Shown piece after piece: positions 49,525-58,382 of a DNA stretch of 64,000 bases. A program made the position numbers and the translations under genes. The notes beneath the pieces are model-generated. The model was not told where the DNA came from. It ran no database searches and was given only the letters and a program-made list of their open reading frames with translations. The number at the start of each line of letters is the position of its first letter. Within the stretch, counting starts at the first letter, position 1. Origin of the DNA: Salinirubellus litoreus (GTDB lineage: Archaea > Halobacteriota > Halobacteria > Halobacteriales > Haloarculaceae); the NCBI RefSeq assembly GCF_037335815.1, contig NZ_CP147841.1, positions 124,001-188,000 on the forward strand. The letters run 5' to 3'.

Positions 49525-50340
49525 CTACGCCTCCCGGAAGTCGGCGGCGACCTCGCTACAGCGTGCGAACTCGACGTCGGGCGTGTCGGCGACGTGTTCG
49601 ACGAACGCTTCGAGCCGATTCAGCCGCCGAGCCTGACCGATCACCTGCGGGTGCGTCGTGAGGACGAACACGCCCGCCTCGCAGTTCCCGACCATCCAGT
49701 CGAAGCTCTCGCGCCAGGCCCGGAAGACGGCCGCTTCGTCGGCGAACCCCTTCCCCCGCCTGTAGCCGAGCGCCGGCCAGTCGTCGCGCTGCCAGGAGAC
49801 GGGAATCTCGACCACGTCCAGCTCGCGGCCGCGGTCGTACGGCCCGTCCGGCGGCGTGTCGTCGACGTGGAGGCGATAGAGCTCGAACTCCCGGGCCATC
49901 GCGCTCGAATCCCACTCGAAACCGAGATCCGCGAGCAGGCCGGGGGTGTGCTCGGAGAAGTCCCACGACGGCGAGCGGTACCCCGTCGGGCGGCCCCCGG
50001 TGAGACGCTCGATGCTCTCGATCCCCCGCTCTACGTCCTCGCGCTCGGCCTCTCGCGAGTCGTAGTCGCCCGGTCGCGTGTGCGACCAGCCGTGGTGCTG
50101 GATCCCGTGGCCCTCCTCGTGGATGCGGGCCGATACCTCGGGAAAGCTGTCGAGCGTGTGCCCGGGGGTGAACCACGTGGTCGAGATGTCGTGGTCGGCG
50201 AGCAGGTCGAGCAGTCGGGGGGCGCCGACCTCCGCGCCGAACAGCCCGCGGGATCGGTTGACGGGCGTGTTCCCCCCGTCGTCGACGTGGATCCACGAGG
50301 AGACGGCGTCGAAGTCGAACGTCAGGCAGACCCGGTGCAT
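49525..50340 (-). CDS. Polysaccharide deacetylase (NodB domain)
   Basis: 271 residues. MHRVCLTFDFDAVSSW gives the first NodB motif (D-x-D), STTWFTPGHTLDSFPE motif-like, HGIQHHGWSHT the H-x3-H metal pair, and GYRSPSWDFSEHT the substrate-groove Arg. LTTHPQVIG is the last conserved element. Such carbohydrate esterase 4 enzymes remove N-acetyl or related groups, or act on allantoin-type amides (PuuE subgroup); sequence alone does not choose. No signal peptide, so cytoplasmic. Confidence 0.88.
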   Translation of the reverse strand: MHRVCLTFDFDAVSSWIHVDDGGNTPVNRSRGLFGAEVGAPRLLDLLADHDISTTWFTPGHTLDSFPEVSARIHEEGHGIQHHGWSHTRPGDYDSREAEREDVERGIESIERLTGGRPTGYRSPSWDFSEHTPGLLADLGFEWDSSAMAREFELYRLHVDDTPPDGPYDRGRELDVVEIPVSWQRDDWPALGYRRGKGFADEAAVFRAWRESFDWMVGNCEAGVFVLTTHPQVIGQARRLNRLEAFVEHVADTPDVEFARCSEVAADFREA

Positions 50341-50519
50341 GGCCGCCGGTCACCTCGGAGGGGAATAAACCCCGGCCCAGAGGGAAGGAACCGCGAGCGG
50401 CCCGATCGGGCGGCGTCCGGCCCGGCCGGGGACGGCACGCCCGACCCCCGCACCTCACGTCCACGGTCCGCACGGTCCGAAGACACATACCCACCGCGCC
50501 GCGAGACGGGACGAAACTC

Positions 50520-50678
50520 ATGTCCTCCACCGCCGACGTCGCCGCCACGGCCCTCACCGCCCTGCTCGTCCTGTTCGTGGTCGGCTACGGACTCCTGATC
50601 GCACAGCAGATCCTGCTCTCGGTCCTCCTCGCCCTCCTCGTGGTACTCGCGTACGTCGCGTGGCGATACGTCCGCTGA
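50520..50678 (+). CDS. Tiny two-helix membrane protein
   Basis: 52 residues, missed by length filters. MSSTADVAATALTALLVLFV then GYGLLIAQQILLSVLLALLV, ending VAWRYVR: two closely packed helices with a basic cytoplasmic end. Codon bias and the clear end signal support a real gene. Function unknown; it may be a small accessory of the following membrane gene or independent. Confidence 0.55.
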   Translation: MSSTADVAATALTALLVLFVVGYGLLIAQQILLSVLLALLVVLAYVAWRYVR

Positions 50679-50768
50679 GCCCGACGCCCGGCGGGGGGCA
50701 ACGAGTCGCGGTTCCGCAGGTGTCGGACCGGCGACAGGCTCATGCGGTGCCGTCGACTACCCTCGCCG

Positions 50769-51596
50769 ATGCCCTCCCGCGTCTCCTGGCGGTACGACCA
50801 CACCACGGAGCCGTGGCTCCGATGGTGTCTGCTCGCCGGCGTGACTGCCCTCGCCGGAGCCTACCTCGGGATGGTCCTCACGGCCGCCGTCTCGCTGGCC
50901 CTCGTGCTGGTCGCCGGGGGCGTCGAGCTACGACTGCTCGTCGTCCTCCTCGCGCTCGTCGGCGGGCCGTTCTCGCTGCTCTACCTGCTGCCGATGATCC
51001 GCGACCCGGACCAGCGACCGACGCTCTACCCGGAGGGAGCGAAGCGACGGCTCCTGACCCGGGAGCGGCTCGTCGCGGGCGTCGCGGGCGCGGTGGTCCT
51101 CGCCGTGGCGTTTCGGGTCGAGCCGCTCCTCGCCGGCGGCCTGTTCGTCGCCGGGGCGCTCGCGGGGCTCGTCGCCGTGCTCTGCTCGACGCGGGGACGC
51201 ATCGACCCCGAGGCAGGAACCGTCGAGACCGGCGAGCGCGAGTGGGGTCTCTCCCGTGTGACGGGTTACTCGGTTCGACGGATCGGCCCGCTCGCGGTCG
51301 TCTCGCTCGACGCGTCGGGGCCGGGGCGCTTCGGGACCGTCCCCTCCCGAATCGCCGTTCCCGTCCCCGTCCTCGACGACGCCACGGCGGCGCTCGACCG
51401 GGTCGTTGCCGAGGCCGACGGGACGAGCGGGCGCGAGCCGAACCCGACCGTTCGGGTCGTCGCGGCCGCCCTCGCGGTCCTGTTCGCGGGGGGCGGGGTC
51501 GCGGCCGCGGTGTTCGTCGACTCCTTCGACTGGTTCGTGGCCGCGTACGGCCTGCTGTTCGCCTCGCTGTTCGCCCTCGTCGCACGCGAGGGCTGA
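50769..51596 (+). CDS. Membrane protein of unknown function
   Basis: 275 residues from ATG (MPSRVSWRYDHTTEPWLRWC); an in-frame ATG 27 bp upstream is possible. Six hydrophobic segments occur, the first four within residues 20-140, then a soluble portion (RIDPEAGTVETGEREWGLSRV, resembling bacterial PH-like membrane-adjacent domains), and two last helices. It converges with the DUF4097 lipoprotein across a strong hairpin. Confidence 0.7.
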   Translation: MPSRVSWRYDHTTEPWLRWCLLAGVTALAGAYLGMVLTAAVSLALVLVAGGVELRLLVVLLALVGGPFSLLYLLPMIRDPDQRPTLYPEGAKRRLLTRERLVAGVAGAVVLAVAFRVEPLLAGGLFVAGALAGLVAVLCSTRGRIDPEAGTVETGEREWGLSRVTGYSVRRIGPLAVVSLDASGPGRFGTVPSRIAVPVPVLDDATAALDRVVAEADGTSGREPNPTVRVVAAALAVLFAGGGVAAAVFVDSFDWFVAAYGLLFASLFALVAREG

Positions 51597-51770
51597 CCCG
51601 GCCGGTCACACCCCGCGGGACGCCGCTGTCGTCGGCACGTTCCCGTTCGACGTCGATAGCGCACGTCGACCTGTGGGCCAGCGGATCGTCGGGGCGGACG
51701 GTGCATCGTCGGACCGGTAGGTGTCGTCGTCCGGCTACATCGAGAACGTCCGGTACCGTCCGGGGATGTC

Positions 51771-51798
51771 GGCTCCGCGAACACGGTTCGTCGGAGCC
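51771..51798. repeat. Stable hairpin between convergent genes
   Basis: Arms ggctccgcgaac (51771-51782) and gttcgtcggagcc (51786-51798) pair over 12 bp with one bulged base and a 3-nt loop. It lies between two convergent genes, where a bidirectional transcription end is needed. Archaeal termination relies mainly on U-tracts, which are absent here, so a terminator role is only a guess. Confidence 0.45.
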
Positions 51799-51845
51799 GT
51801 TACGTCGTCGTGATCGGAGGGTATCCGGTGACGGCGGCGTGACTG

Positions 51846-52814
51846 CTACGATAGCGAGGTGAGGGTCACGTCGCCGTCGTCGGTGTGTACCCGTAGCTCG
51901 TCCGTCCCCTCGCCGAGGGTCCCGGCGACGTGGGTGTCCGTCACGGTCTCGACAGTCCCGATGCCGGTGGCGGTGACGTTCCCGTCGCCGGTCGTCGCGT
52001 CGATCGTCGCGTCGAGCGCCTCGCCTATCTCGGCCGTCACGTCCCCGTCACGCGAGCGGACGGTGGCCGGCCCATCGACGACCGGGATCTCGGCGGTCAC
52101 GTCCCCGTCACCGGTCCGCAGGTCGCCGATCGAACCCGGGGCACGAACCAGCACGTCCCCGTCGTCGGACCGGGCGGCGACGACGCCGGTCGTCCGCTCG
52201 ACGGTCACGTCACCGTCCTCGGTAGCCGCGTCGAGGTCGCCCCTGACGTCGCTGGCGACGACGTCACCGTCGCCGGTCTCGACGGTCGGATCGCCGCTCA
52301 CACCCCGGAGCGTGACCGAACCGTCGTCAGTCCGGACGCGGTCGACTGCGACCTCGCCGGGGACGAACACCGCGAGGTCGACGCTCCCGCCGCCGATTCC
52401 GACGACGGGCGGTTCGTGCGTGCCGAGGTAGAGAGCGCCGCCCTCGACGCGGGATCGGAGTTCGAGTTCGTCCACCTCCGTGCTCCCCCGGGCCCGCTTG
52501 TGGGCACGGACCCGAACCGTGTCGCCGTCGGTTCGCTCGAACGCCACGGCGGCGTCGGCGTCGCCGACGCGTATCCGGGAGACGTCGGCCGTGTCGAACT
52601 CGCGTTCGACCGTATCGGTGGTCGTACGTACCTGCACGAGCGGGGCGCTACAGCCGGCGAGACCCGCGGTTCCGGTCGCGGCGGCCGTACCCAGCAGGCG
52701 TCGGCGCGAGAGCGTCGTCGACTCGTCGGCGGGGGCCGTATCGCCGGTGCGGTCGGTGTCGCGAGCGTCGTGAGTGTTCGAGTCGCTGTCGGTGTCTCGG
52801 ATGTCGGAGGGCAT
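51846..52814 (-). CDS. Tat lipoprotein with DUF4097 beta-helix
   Basis: 322 residues. An acidic N-tail precedes a twin-arginine signal and lipobox (LSRRRLLGTAAATGTAGLAGC). The rest is a DUF4097-type repeated beta-structure with many DGDV/DGSV turns (TVETGDGDVVASDVRGDLDA, TEDGDVTVERTTGVVAARSD, TGDGDVTAEIPVVDG, SRDGDVTAEIG). DUF4097 proteins are exposed adhesin-like or scaffold proteins in many prokaryotes. The unusually long N-tail before the signal is odd. Its neighbours are sensor-type membrane proteins, so it may be a surface partner. Confidence 0.82.
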   Translation of the reverse strand: MPSDIRDTDSDSNTHDARDTDRTGDTAPADESTTLSRRRLLGTAAATGTAGLAGCSAPLVQVRTTTDTVEREFDTADVSRIRVGDADAAVAFERTDGDTVRVRAHKRARGSTEVDELELRSRVEGGALYLGTHEPPVVGIGGGSVDLAVFVPGEVAVDRVRTDDGSVTLRGVSGDPTVETGDGDVVASDVRGDLDAATEDGDVTVERTTGVVAARSDDGDVLVRAPGSIGDLRTGDGDVTAEIPVVDGPATVRSRDGDVTAEIGEALDATIDATTGDGNVTATGIGTVETVTDTHVAGTLGEGTDELRVHTDDGDVTLTSLS

Positions 52815-52836
52815 CGTCGTATGGGGAGTGACGGGC

Positions 52837-53526
52837 TCACGCGCCGTCGGACGGGGTATCGTCGAGGCCGTCGCCGAGCAGGACCACGGTGGTGAAACCG
52901 CCGAACCTGGCCAGCCCGTTCAGGACGTGGAGCGAGACCAACAGGGCCAGCACGCCCAGCACGCTACCGGCGAGCGCCTCGCCGAGCGTGTCCACGACGT
53001 ACGGGCCGACAGTGTAGGTCACCGTACCCGCGTCATAGAACAGGGGCATGGTCAGGAAGGTTCCGGCGACGGAACCGGCGGTGACGAGCGCGACGAACGC
53101 GACAACGCCGAAGACGAGCTTCAGGAGGACGAGCAGGAGGCCCGTCCACGTCGTCGGTTCCGATAACAGCCGCCGGGTGGCCTCGACCAGCCCGTCGAGC
53201 GTCCGGAGATCCGCGGAGCCCAGGTCGTCGAGCGCCTCGGGTGGCGTCGTCTCCACGCCGAGCAGCCACGTCGCGAGCTTCGCCTCGAACCCGGCGAGGG
53301 CGGTCGTCGCGGCGACCGTGAGCACGAGCAGCGGGACGCCGATCAGCGTGACGAGGAGACCGAAACCCGTCGAGAGGCCCGTCGTGACTCCCACGAAGTA
53401 CGCCAGGCCGAGCGGGAACGCCAGCGCCAGGTACGCGAGGTTGCGGTACGTCTGTTGACGGAACGGCACGCCGAAGAACTGCCGGAGGGCAGCACCGAAG
53501 CCGTCTGGGGACCGTGTCGTCGACAT
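52837..53526 (-). CDS. Putative sensor membrane protein (paralogue 1)
   Basis: 229 residues from ATG (MSTTRSPDGFGAALRQFFGV); TATA-like tttata is about 36 nt upstream. Four to six helices. TYRNLAYLALAFPLGLAYFV and the C-terminal block with SVLGVLALLVSLHVLNGLARFGG match the 'putative sensor' family found N-terminal in bacterial histidine kinases but alone here. It is paralogous to the gene at 54698, whose matching motif is TYGNLLYLALAFPLGLAYFV. It lies 22 bp downstream of the DUF4097 start region in the same strand direction. Confidence 0.82.
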   Translation of the reverse strand: MSTTRSPDGFGAALRQFFGVPFRQQTYRNLAYLALAFPLGLAYFVGVTTGLSTGFGLLVTLIGVPLLVLTVAATTALAGFEAKLATWLLGVETTPPEALDDLGSADLRTLDGLVEATRRLLSEPTTWTGLLLVLLKLVFGVVAFVALVTAGSVAGTFLTMPLFYDAGTVTYTVGPYVVDTLGEALAGSVLGVLALLVSLHVLNGLARFGGFTTVVLLGDGLDDTPSDGA

Positions 53527-53603
53527 CGTTACGAGTACCGCTTCGTCCCGTAGCTCCGTATAAAGGGAGACCGGACTGCCGTCCCGGCGACTGGACACAA
53601 GAA

Positions 53604-53891
53604 TTATGTACTGCTAGTCGAGCGGTAGATGGCCGCCAGCCCGACGGTGTGCGAGAGGGTCACGCCGAGAATGGTCTGGGCGTCGGTCAGCGAGAGCAGC
53701 GGCGCGACCGCGTAACTCACCGCGTAGGGAACGACGGCGACGAACAGGACCCCGACGGCCAGCACCCGCATCGTCTCGCTGTCGTTGCGGCGGTAGCCGC
53801 GGTACGCCAGGTGGCAGACGTAGAGTCCGAGGACGACGGTGACGGTTACGGTCAGCGCGGTGAGCGTCCCGAGGGGCGTTCCGAGGCTCAT
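53604..53891 (-). CDS. DUF7521-like small membrane protein 1
   Basis: 95 residues from ATG (MSLGTPLGTLTALTVTVTVV). Three helices with LYVCHLAYRGYRRNDSETMR after helix 1 and DAQTILGVTLSHTVGLAAIY at the end. The pattern resembles haloarchaeal DUF7521 proteins, which are often encoded next to a winged-helix gene. It overlaps the upstream gene by 4 bp (ATGA). Confidence 0.7.
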   Translation of the reverse strand: MSLGTPLGTLTALTVTVTVVLGLYVCHLAYRGYRRNDSETMRVLAVGVLFVAVVPYAVSYAVAPLLSLTDAQTILGVTLSHTVGLAAIYRSTSST

Positions 53892-54244
53892 GAGCGGTGG
53901 ACCACCGAGAGGATGACGAGCAGACCACACAGTTTGCTGACGGTCACGACGAACGTCCGCTCGGTCGCAGTGGCGACGGCGACGTTGCCGAGGACGAGCC
54001 GGACGAACATCGGCGCCGGCGCGAGCAGCAGGAGCCCGACCGTGAGGTGGAGGAGCGGTCGTCGTCTCGTCCGCAGGTAGCCGCGCGCGTATCGATAGGT
54101 GACGAGGACCGACAGCCCGAGGGCGACGAAGAACACGACGACGGCGGCGACGGCCGTCGGCGTCGATCCGCCGATGGTGTCCACCTGTGCGACGGCACCG
54201 CTCGCGACGGTCGCGAATTCCGTCCCGGTGGTGGATCGGGTCAT
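53888..54244 (-). CDS. DUF7521-like small membrane protein 2
   Basis: 118 residues from ATG (MTRSTTGTEFATVASGAVAQ). Three helices with YRYARGYLRTRRRPLLHLTVG after helix 1 and TERTFVVTVSKLCGLLVILS at the end; the charged middle loop parallels its neighbour, so the two are probably paralogues. It overlaps the winged-helix gene by 4 bp upstream and the sibling gene by 4 bp downstream. Confidence 0.7.
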   Translation of the reverse strand: MTRSTTGTEFATVASGAVAQVDTIGGSTPTAVAAVVVFFVALGLSVLVTYRYARGYLRTRRRPLLHLTVGLLLLAPAPMFVRLVLGNVAVATATERTFVVTVSKLCGLLVILSVVHRS

Positions 54245-54600
54245 CCCGATAGCTCCTCGTACAGTCGCGTGAACCGATCGGCGGCGTGCTCCTCCGCGTA
54301 GTCGACGTCGACGACCAGTCCGTCGTCGGTGAGTTCGACGGTCACCCGTTCGAGCCGCGCGGCGTACACCTCGTGGTGGTGACCTCCGGGGTCGAGCCGC
54401 TGGATCCCCTCGATGAGGTCGCGTTCGCGGAGGCGCTCGACCCGGCGGTAGATCGTCGACTCGGAGGCGTCGCAGGCGTCGCTGAGTGCCTCCGCCGAAC
54501 GGGCGTCCCCGTACGTCTCGACGAGGATGCGTCGCGCGTACTCGTCGTCGAGGAGCGCGTAGAGTTCCTCGTCGTCGGTGCGCCCGTCGCTCTGCTCCAT
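54241..54600 (-). CDS. Winged-helix DNA-binding protein
   Basis: 119 residues. LYALLDDEYARRILVETYG then ARSAEALSDACDASESTIYRRVERL is an HTH of the ArsR-like winged type, with the wing LIEGIQRLDPGGHHHEVYAA. The C-terminal part continues as a beta/helix segment (VTVELTDDGLVVDVDYAEEHA). It heads the operon with two DUF7521-like genes and faces the sensor paralogue 2 across a 97-bp divergent region, so it probably regulates this cluster. Confidence 0.85.
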   Translation of the reverse strand: MEQSDGRTDDEELYALLDDEYARRILVETYGDARSAEALSDACDASESTIYRRVERLRERDLIEGIQRLDPGGHHHEVYAARLERVTVELTDDGLVVDVDYAEEHAADRFTRLYEELSG

Positions 54601-54697
54601 CGTGCCTTCGACCCGGTACTCCTCGTCGCATCGGAAAAGGGTGACCCCTCCCCCGGAGATTTATCCCCCGGCCGCCGCGTGCTACGGGTGACCCCGG

Positions 54698-55459
54698 ATG
54701 TCCGGCGTCCTCGCCACCCTCCGCGCGTCGGTACCCCGACCCACGCTCCGGGCAGTCGCAACTGCACCGCTGCGCCCCCGTACCTACGGGAATCTCCTGT
54801 ACCTGGCGCTGGCGTTCCCGCTCGGCCTGGCCTACTTCGTCTTCCTGGCCGTCGGGCTGTCCCTGAGCGTCGGACTGTCGTTCCTCCTGGTCGGCGTCCC
54901 CCTGTTCGTCGCGGTGCTGCTGGTCGCGCTACTGCTCGTGACGGTCGAGCGTTACCTCGTCGCGTGGCTGCTCGGCGTCGAGGTGGGGACGCCGGACTGG
55001 CCGTTTCTCGACCGGGAGGGGGCGGTCGCCCGGGGGCGAGCGCTGGTACTCGACCCCGCCGTCTGGACGGGCGTGGTCTTCCTCGCGACCAAGCTCGCGT
55101 TCGGGACCGCGTCGTTCGTTCTTCTTCTGACGCTCCTGCTCCCGGCGGGCGTCCTCGTCGCCACCCCGCTTTTCTATCGGACTCCGGGCGCGCGCGTCGG
55201 GCTGTTCCTCGGGGACGGTATCAGTCGGGAGCTCTCGCTGTACGTCCCCTGGGAGCAACTTCTCGTCGGCGTCTCGTTCGTCGTCCGGCTCACCTCCTGG
55301 GAGGTGGACACGCTCCCCGAAGCACTCGCGATGTCGACACTCGGCGTCATCGGGCTCGTCCTCGCGCTCAACGTGCTGAACGTGGTGGCGTGGCTCGGCG
55401 GGCAGTGGGCCCGCCTGCTACTCGGCCCCCGGATTCCGGCACTTCTCGGGCGCGTCTGA
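54698..55459 (+). CDS. Putative sensor membrane protein (paralogue 2)
   Basis: 253 residues with about six helices. TYGNLLYLALAFPLGLAYFV and the closing MSTLGVIGLVLALNVLNVVAWLGG line up with paralogue 1. Both lack a kinase or output domain. TATA-like gatttat lies about 37 nt upstream. Divergent from the winged-helix operon, converging with the histidine kinase gene at its end. Confidence 0.82.
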   Translation: MSGVLATLRASVPRPTLRAVATAPLRPRTYGNLLYLALAFPLGLAYFVFLAVGLSLSVGLSFLLVGVPLFVAVLLVALLLVTVERYLVAWLLGVEVGTPDWPFLDREGAVARGRALVLDPAVWTGVVFLATKLAFGTASFVLLLTLLLPAGVLVATPLFYRTPGARVGLFLGDGISRELSLYVPWEQLLVGVSFVVRLTSWEVDTLPEALAMSTLGVIGLVLALNVLNVVAWLGGQWARLLLGPRIPALLGRV

Positions 55460-55503
55460 GGGGCGTCGGTCCCGACCACCGCGACGGCGGATGACGAGTC
55501 GAG

Positions 55504-57099
55504 TCAGTCCCGTCCGGTCCCGCGTCCCCATCGCCGGTCGAGCCGTGCCAGCCAGGGCGCGACGTGCTCGTACCCGAGCGCGGTGAGCGCGCCGAGCGAG
55601 CCGCCCCACACCAGGTGGGTCGCGAGGGTCATCGACGAGAGGCTCGGGAGCGGTGCCGGGATGCCGAGCAGTCGAAGCCAGACCGCGGAGATCACCCCCG
55701 CGGCGACGAACCAGAGGACGAGCCCCCAGCCGATCCCGATCCCCACGTGGGCGGGGATGGAGTCCCAGTATCGCCCGGGCGCTACCGAGACGAGGCCGGC
55801 GAAGACGAACCCGAAGACGACGCTGTGGAACTCGTGGGTGATCCAGCCGACGAGCGGGTCCTGGGCCCCGTAGAACACCCCGATGACACCCACGGAACCG
55901 CCGAGGAGTTCGGCGACCCCCCCGTACACCACGCCGGCGACCAGCGCCGCGCCCAGGGTGACGACCAGCTGTGGAGTAGCGGGCCTGACGCCGGTCAGCC
56001 CCGAGCGGATCGACCGCAGTCTCGGGCCGTCCGGGTCGGCCCGCGGCAGGACGACCGTCACCGTCGACCCGTCGGGGCCGACGTCGGTCTCGATCGATCC
56101 GTGGTAGCTCTCGACCAGGAGCCGGACGACGTTCAGCCCGTAGCCCGCCCGGGGATCGTCGTACCGGGTGACCTCGCCGGTCTCGAGGAGCCGCTGCTGA
56201 CGCTCGGGGAGCCCCGGCCCGCCGTCGGTCACGCTCACGCGGACGGCGTTCGCCCGCGTCCTCACCGATACGTCCACCGTCGTCCCCCCTGCCTCCGCTC
56301 CGGAGTAGACGACCGCGTTCTCGATCAGGTGCGTGAGCACGCGTTCGAGCCGATCGTTCGCCCGCACCCGGGGTACCTCGGCCGGAGTGTCGACCGAGAC
56401 GCTCGCCCCGGGGTGTGTCTCGTCGATCGTCTCGACGCTCCGGCCGAGACAGGCCGCGAGGTCGACCGCCCCCATGCGACCCTCGTTCAGCCTCGCGCTC
56501 CGGGTCAGGTACTTCACCTCCTCGATCGTCGCCTCGATGGCGTCGGAGTACTCCCGGATCACCGCTCGTGCCTCGGGGTTCCCGCCGTCGGCGAGCGTGG
56601 CGTACCCCCGGATGGCGGTCAGGGCGTTGAGCACCTCGTGGCGGAGCAGCCGGTTGAGCACCTCGAGCCGGTTGGCCTGGTGGCGGAGCTCGCCGCGCTG
56701 TCGGCGGTCGCGCGCGGCGTACAGCCCGGTGAGCGTCCCACCGACGCTCCCGCCGATGAGGAAGTTCGAGAGGTAGGCCCGCGACCGAACCGTCGCGAGG
56801 TCAGGGAGCTCCCCGGTCGTCGAACCCAGCAGCGTCAGGACGACGAGCACCAGCATCCCTCCCGTTCCGGCGAGACACCAGGCGGCCGTCGTCCGCACGA
56901 ACGCGGATTCGACGTCGGCGACGGCGAGCGCGACGCCGAGCGCCGCGAGCCCGAGCCCGAGCGCCAGCGGGACGACGCCCGCGAGGTAGAACTGTGTCGG
57001 ATCGTCGTAGACCGACAGCGTAACCGTGAACCGGGTCAGGAAGAAACCCACGCCGGCGATCACGAGCCCGCTGTAGTTCACCCGTCCCGACACAGTCAT
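55504..57099 (-). CDS. Histidine kinase with C-terminal membrane domain
   Basis: 531 residues from ATG (MTVSGRVNYSGLVIAGVG). Residues 1-135: about five helices, a 7TM-like sensor part. Kinase core: HisKA with RLLRHEVLNALTAIRGYATL (phosphorylated His), N box THLIENAVVYS, G1 TDGGPGLP, G2 AGYGLNVVRLLVESYHG. After the kinase, residues about 385-520 form four to five more helices (AAVVA-type: LGAALVAGVVYGGVAELLGG, GWITHEFHSVVFGFVFAGLV, SMTLATHLVWGGSLGALTAL). Histidine kinases normally end with the ATPase domain, so this C-terminal membrane module is unusual. No response regulator lies adjacent. Confidence 0.88.
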   Translation of the reverse strand: MTVSGRVNYSGLVIAGVGFFLTRFTVTLSVYDDPTQFYLAGVVPLALGLGLAALGVALAVADVESAFVRTTAAWCLAGTGGMLVLVVLTLLGSTTGELPDLATVRSRAYLSNFLIGGSVGGTLTGLYAARDRRQRGELRHQANRLEVLNRLLRHEVLNALTAIRGYATLADGGNPEARAVIREYSDAIEATIEEVKYLTRSARLNEGRMGAVDLAACLGRSVETIDETHPGASVSVDTPAEVPRVRANDRLERVLTHLIENAVVYSGAEAGGTTVDVSVRTRANAVRVSVTDGGPGLPERQQRLLETGEVTRYDDPRAGYGLNVVRLLVESYHGSIETDVGPDGSTVTVVLPRADPDGPRLRSIRSGLTGVRPATPQLVVTLGAALVAGVVYGGVAELLGGSVGVIGVFYGAQDPLVGWITHEFHSVVFGFVFAGLVSVAPGRYWDSIPAHVGIGIGWGLVLWFVAAGVISAVWLRLLGIPAPLPSLSSMTLATHLVWGGSLGALTALGYEHVAPWLARLDRRWGRGTGRD

Positions 57100-57286
57100 C
57101 TCGTCGTACCGTCCGCGCGTGCGAGCATAAACGCGCTCCGCGTTTCGAGTCGCGTGCCGCCGCGTTCCCCGCCACGGACGACCGCCCCAGGTAACGGTCC
57201 CGCGTCGGTGGGGCACGCCGTCGCAGACTCAAACGCGTGGGTGAGCCTGGACAACCGGCTTCAGGACCGGCGGCGAACCACGGGAC

Positions 57287-57832
57287 ATGGACACGAACCC
57301 CGCCACCGTCCGTCGTCACACATCGAGACGTGAGGTCCTCGGCGCGCTCGGAACCGGACTGTTCGCCACCGTCGCTGGGTGTTCCGGGGCGGGATCCCCG
57401 GGCCGGTCTGCGGAGAGGGAGGCGGAGCTGGTGAGCGAGACGCTCCGGGTACCCGCGGGGGCGTACGAGGTGCGGAGGTTCTCGCTCGACGGCGAGCGGT
57501 GGCTCACGGTCGGGGCGAACCTCTCGGACCGTTCGGTCGACGTCAAGCACGACGGACCGGCCGTGGACGTGTTCGTCATGCGGCCCCGGGCGGCCGCCCG
57601 ATACCGGCGGGGCGAGCCGTTCGAGTATCTCGAGGAGGTGAGCATGCCCGACGTCGTCAACGGCGAGGTCGCCGCGACGGTCCCCGCCGGCGAGTACGAA
57701 CTCGTCGTCGACAACACGAACAGGGGGCCGGGAGCGCCGGGCGAGTCGGAGGTCGACGCCGTGGTCGACACCGCCGTGACCGCGGCCTCCGAGCGCGACC
57801 GTGGAGGTGTGGCATCCGTCCCGATGGGCTGA
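57287..57832 (+). CDS. Tat lipoprotein of unknown function
   Basis: 181 residues. A twin-arginine signal with lipobox (TSRREVLGALGTGLFATVAGC) directs export. The mature part is a small beta-sandwich-like domain (ETLRVPAGAYEVRRFSLDGE, VDVFVMRPRAAARYRRGEPF, TVPAGEYELVVDNTNRGPGA). Similar single-domain lipoproteins are frequent in haloarchaea without assigned function. Convergent with the rhodanese gene. Confidence 0.72.
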   Translation: MDTNPATVRRHTSRREVLGALGTGLFATVAGCSGAGSPGRSAEREAELVSETLRVPAGAYEVRRFSLDGERWLTVGANLSDRSVDVKHDGPAVDVFVMRPRAAARYRRGEPFEYLEEVSMPDVVNGEVAATVPAGEYELVVDNTNRGPGAPGESEVDAVVDTAVTAASERDRGGVASVPMG

Positions 57833-57886
57833 CCGGGCAGGCCCGCCGGCCCTGGTCGGGTGTCCGCCCCGCGAGTACGGGGTCGG

Positions 57887-58321
57887 CTACATCGTCGGAC
57901 TGGGTTCCTCGACCGGCCCGCCCGCCTCCTTCCAGACGGTGAATCCGCCCTCGACGTTCACGACCGACGCGAGCCCCATCTCCCCGGCGCGATGTGCGGC
58001 GAGTGCGGAGCGGGCACCCGCGGCGCAGTGGAACGCGAACAGCCTGTCCTCGCCGAACACCTCGATGAAGTACGGGCTCTCCGGGTCGACGTGGAACTCG
58101 AGCATCCCGCGGGAGGCGTGAACGGCTCCGGGGATGCGCCCGTGCTCGACGAGTTCCTGGGCGTCCCGGACGTCGACGAACACCACGTCGTCGTCGCCGT
58201 ACCGCTCGATAGCCTCCGCCGTCGACCACTCCTCGATCTCGTCGAGGGCCTCGGCGACGAACTGCTCGTACCCCTTCACGATCCGGCTCCCGGAGGCCGA
58301 CCCGCCGCTCGTCGCTGTCAT
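57887..58321 (-). CDS. Rhodanese-like protein
   Basis: 144 residues, single rhodanese domain. VVFVDVRDAQELVEHGRIPGA is the CH2A-type motif, and the active-site loop is CAAGARS with Cys99. Members transfer sulphane sulphur from thiosulphate or persulphides to thiols. A TATA box (acttatactt, plus strand at 58348-58357) sits about 30 nt upstream of the ATG. Physiological partner unknown. Confidence 0.88.
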   Translation of the reverse strand: MTATSGGSASGSRIVKGYEQFVAEALDEIEEWSTAEAIERYGDDDVVFVDVRDAQELVEHGRIPGAVHASRGMLEFHVDPESPYFIEVFGEDRLFAFHCAAGARSALAAHRAGEMGLASVVNVEGGFTVWKEAGGPVEEPSPTM

Positions 58322-58382
58322 GACACACTCGAAACGATATCAGAGGACTTATACTTATCCGTGGGAGCCCGGGCGGCCGAGG

